A stretch of 24,260 bases of DNA from Clostridiaceae bacterium. GTDB taxonomy: Bacteria > Bacillota > Clostridia > Acetivibrionales > DTU013. How positions within the stretch are numbered: position 1 is the stretch's first letter; the number at the start of each line of letters is the position of its first letter. A program made the translations under genes and the position numbers. The notes beneath the pieces are model-generated. The model did not search any database. It saw nothing but the letters and a program-made list of their open reading frames with translations, and was not told the DNA's origin. The stretch spans positions 1-24,260 of the forward strand of contig JAAZKL010000164.1 in the NCBI GenBank assembly GCA_012799845.1, given 5' to 3'. Shown piece after piece: positions 22,480 to 24,260 of this stretch.

Positions 22480-23406
22480 GTGATAATCAGTGCATCCAGA
22501 AGGACAGATATCCCGGCGTTCTATTCCGGGTGGCTTGTCAACCGGCTGCGTGCAGGTTATGTTCTGACGCGTAATCCGATGAACTATTCCCGGGTCAGCA
22601 GGATAATACTGTCGCCCGAAGTCGTCGATTGTATCGTGTTCTGGACGAAAGATCCGCTGAATATGCTCGATAAGCTCGACATCATCGATGATATGGGCTA
22701 CAGGTATTACTTCCAGTTCACGCTGACTCCATATGACAGATCCGTGGAAACAGGACTGCGCGACAAGGAAGAGATAACCAGGACGTTCTGTGAACTGAGC
22801 GGCAGGATAGGGAAAGAGAGGGTCATATGGAGGTATGACCCCATCATCCTGAATGATGTGTATAGCCCCGAATATCACAGGGAACAATTTTCGAGGCTTT
22901 GCAGCAGGCTCGGCAGGTACGCAGAGCAATGTGTTATAAGCTTTGTTGATAAGTACCCAAAACTCAGGACGGATGCAATAAGGGAAATCAGCATGGATGA
23001 AATGGCTGAGATCGGCAGGATGATATCATCCGTTGCTGGAGATTTCGGCGTCACTGTAAAAGCCTGCTGTGAAGGATCGTTCCTGCAGGCGTACGGCATA
23101 GGGCAGGCACATTGCATCGATAAAACACTGATAGAGAAAATCTGCGGATACAGCTTCAGTATAAAAAAAGACAGGAATCAGCGTGATTCCTGTGGATGTT
23201 ATGAAAGTGTTGACATTGGCGCGTACAATACGTGCAGGAATGGCTGCATATATTGCTACGCCAACTTCAGCGATGTGTCCGCCGAAGGGAATGTCAGGAG
23301 GCACGATCCGCGTGGTGAACTTCTGATCGGCCATATCGGGGATAGCGATATAATAACATTAAGAGAATCGAAATCATGCATAAGTGGGCAACTGCTGCTT
23401 TATTAA
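22480..23406 (+). CDS. DUF1848 family protein with a C-terminal Cys cluster
   Basis: A 308-residue protein of uncharacterised family DUF1848. The start is typical (M-I-I-S-A-S-R-R-T-D-I-P-A-F-Y) as are W-T-K-D-P and Y-Y-F-Q-F-T-L-T-P-Y. Near the C-terminus is C-G-C-x-x-S-x-D-I-G-A-Y-N-T, then C-R-N-G-C-I-Y-C. The C-x-x-x-C-x-x-C spacing is that of radical-SAM Fe-S sites, but here it lies at the C-terminus rather than the N-terminus. Family members are thought to bind a metal cluster; the reaction is not known. It starts with GTG (GAGG at 22467-22470), 49 bases after the GNAT gene. Confidence 0.88.
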   Translation: MIISASRRTDIPAFYSGWLVNRLRAGYVLTRNPMNYSRVSRIILSPEVVDCIVFWTKDPLNMLDKLDIIDDMGYRYYFQFTLTPYDRSVETGLRDKEEITRTFCELSGRIGKERVIWRYDPIILNDVYSPEYHREQFSRLCSRLGRYAEQCVISFVDKYPKLRTDAIREISMDEMAEIGRMISSVAGDFGVTVKACCEGSFLQAYGIGQAHCIDKTLIEKICGYSFSIKKDRNQRDSCGCYESVDIGAYNTCRNGCIYCYANFSDVSAEGNVRRHDPRGELLIGHIGDSDIITLRESKSCISGQLLLY

Positions 23407-23448
23407 GGCGCTTCCATCCTCTGAATCGTGTTTCAATACCTGTACTGC

Positions 23449-24090
23449 TTATTGTTCATTATCCCATGTCCCTTTTGAGTGGGTTTCATCGACCAGGTCG
23501 CAAATGCCGGCCAACAGCATGATTATGCCCTGGACCTTATGCGACTGGACCACATAGACGCCTTTGCTGTTCGTATCTTCGATGATCAGGTCCGCGGCAA
23601 GCAGCGGCTTCATGTGGTGATATGCCTGACCCGTGGAATTAAGGCTGCATTCGCTCACTAATTCCGCTACAGACATGGGCCTCTTCAAAAGGGCAAGCAG
23701 GATATTCAGCCTGTCGCTGTTTCCTATACAGTTCAGAACTTTTTCCGCAGTGCGGTCCTCGATGAGCGCCAGCAGGTCATCTGTACAGACCTCGTTCCTG
23801 ATCCAGTTCGATTGCCTGCCGCCTGAGGAGTAGACGCCAAGATAGGTTATCAGCCCGGTGACGTCCTTTTTGTCCGCCAGCGCGCACAATTCTTCCATTT
23901 TTTCGCTCAGGCGTTTGTCCGGATGCATGTTCCTCATCTGGTAGACTCTTTTCAGGAGTTTTGAATCAGCCTGGTTCGCCTGGCCCTGCATGAACGATTT
24001 GATCGATTCCGTGAGTTCCTGCAGTTCATTCTTCAGTGAACTGATTTCCGCATTCAGCAAGTCGATTTCTTCGCCATGATTTCTTTCCAT
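23449..24090 (-). CDS. ArsR-type winged-helix regulator with N-terminal coiled coil
   Basis: A 213-residue DNA-binding protein. Residues about 5-35 form a predicted coiled coil (heptad Leu/Ile: I-D-L-L-N-A-E-I-S-S-L-K). A helical linker follows, then a winged helix-turn-helix in the ArsR style: L-N-C-I-G-N-S-D-R-L-N-I-L-L-A-L-L, M-S-V-A-E-L-V and A-Y-H-H-M-K-P-L. There is no Cys-x-Cys metal site in the helices, so it is probably not a metal sensor. The start is fixed by AGGAGGT (24097-24103) six bases upstream. The promoter is flanked by two palindromes 40 bases apart, pointing to autoregulation. It converges with the DUF1848 gene. Confidence 0.88.
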   Translation of the reverse strand: MERNHGEEIDLLNAEISSLKNELQELTESIKSFMQGQANQADSKLLKRVYQMRNMHPDKRLSEKMEELCALADKKDVTGLITYLGVYSSGGRQSNWIRNEVCTDDLLALIEDRTAEKVLNCIGNSDRLNILLALLKRPMSVAELVSECSLNSTGQAYHHMKPLLAADLIIEDTNSKGVYVVQSHKVQGIIMLLAGICDLVDETHSKGTWDNEQ

Positions 24091-24115
24091 GATATTACCT
24101 CCTAAAATACGATAA

Positions 24116-24169
24116 TTCGTAATTACATAATAGCATAAATCATTTTGTAATGCAATACGTAATTACGTA
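24116..24169 (-). promoter_or_regulatory. Promoter flanked by two operator-like palindromes
   Basis: On the - strand, TTGCAT (24150-24155) and TATTAT (24127-24132) are 17 bases apart. A perfect 14-base palindrome TACGTAATTACGTA (24156-24169) abuts the -35 box upstream. A related copy, TTCGTAATTACATAA (24116-24130), overlaps the -10 box and start site. Their GTAATTAC cores are centred exactly 40 bases apart, about four helical turns. This is a strong candidate operator pair for the ArsR-type regulator. Confidence 0.7.
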
Positions 24170-24260
24170 AAATTTTAGAAAGTAATCATGCCAGGAGAAT
24201 CTTTTCAAATCAAGCTTTCTATGTTCCTTCTGTTCTGTATTATATATTTCAGCATCCTGC

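Noticed and set aside
24181..24260. Gene or element at the right edge
   Set aside because: No open frame, strong dyad or promoter was recognised in the last 80 bases.
1..24260. CRISPR arrays, tRNA, rRNA, transposases or attachment sites
   Set aside because: No regularly spaced repeats, cloverleaf, rRNA-like sequence, transposase or integrase gene was seen on either strand.

Overview
The window looks like a chromosomal stretch from a Bacillota bacterium, clostridial or Paenibacillus-like. The reasons are strong AGGAGG-type ribosome binding sites, a lipoprotein sugar-binding protein of the LplA/YtcQ type with two permeases but no ATPase, a type VII secretion locus with an EssC-type ATPase, sigma-A-like promoters, and free use of AGG (Arg) and ATA (Ile) codons. 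The exact genus cannot be read from the sequence.

Layout. (1) 2-2816: a decayed multi-PAS / receiver-remnant / GGDEF / EAL signalling gene with a deletion-type fusion, an in-frame stop and a one-base frameshift. (2) 2865-7057: a carbohydrate ABC uptake operon with a promoter, long leader, binding lipoprotein, intercistronic hairpin, two permeases and a terminator. (3) 7088-17958: a type VII secretion operon of about 10.8 kb, all on the + strand. It holds EssC, a LytTR regulator with a degenerate receiver half, an unrecognised protein with an EspG-like pattern, a YukD/EsaB ubiquitin-like protein, five WXG100-type proteins, a helical partner protein, a putative effector with a WXG100-like head and a repetitive C-terminal domain, a two-TM DUF3592-like protein and a DUF4176 protein. 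(4) 17959-18234: a structured non-coding spacer. (5) 18235-20436, - strand: a heavy-metal P1B-type ATPase followed by a stand-alone HMA metallochaperone. (6) 20717-23406, + strand: a WYL-domain regulator, a zinc-ribbon protein, a GNAT acetyltransferase and a DUF1848 protein. (7) 23449-24090, - strand: an ArsR-type winged-helix regulator whose promoter lies between two palindromes.

How the parts work together. In the secretion locus, EssC is the motor. The small helical-hairpin proteins are likely secreted substrates or targeting partners: most carry Y-x-x-x-D/E at the end of the second helix. The 15858-17132 protein is the best candidate cargo. The small gene that overlaps it is its likely targeting partner, and the following DUF3592-like membrane protein is a candidate immunity factor. 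The membrane core subunits expected of a Bacillota T7SSb (EssA, EssB, EsaA) are not in the window, which makes this the most interesting region. The metal ATPase and metallochaperone form a separate resistance or efflux unit. The 3' genes are ordinary small regulatory and accessory genes.
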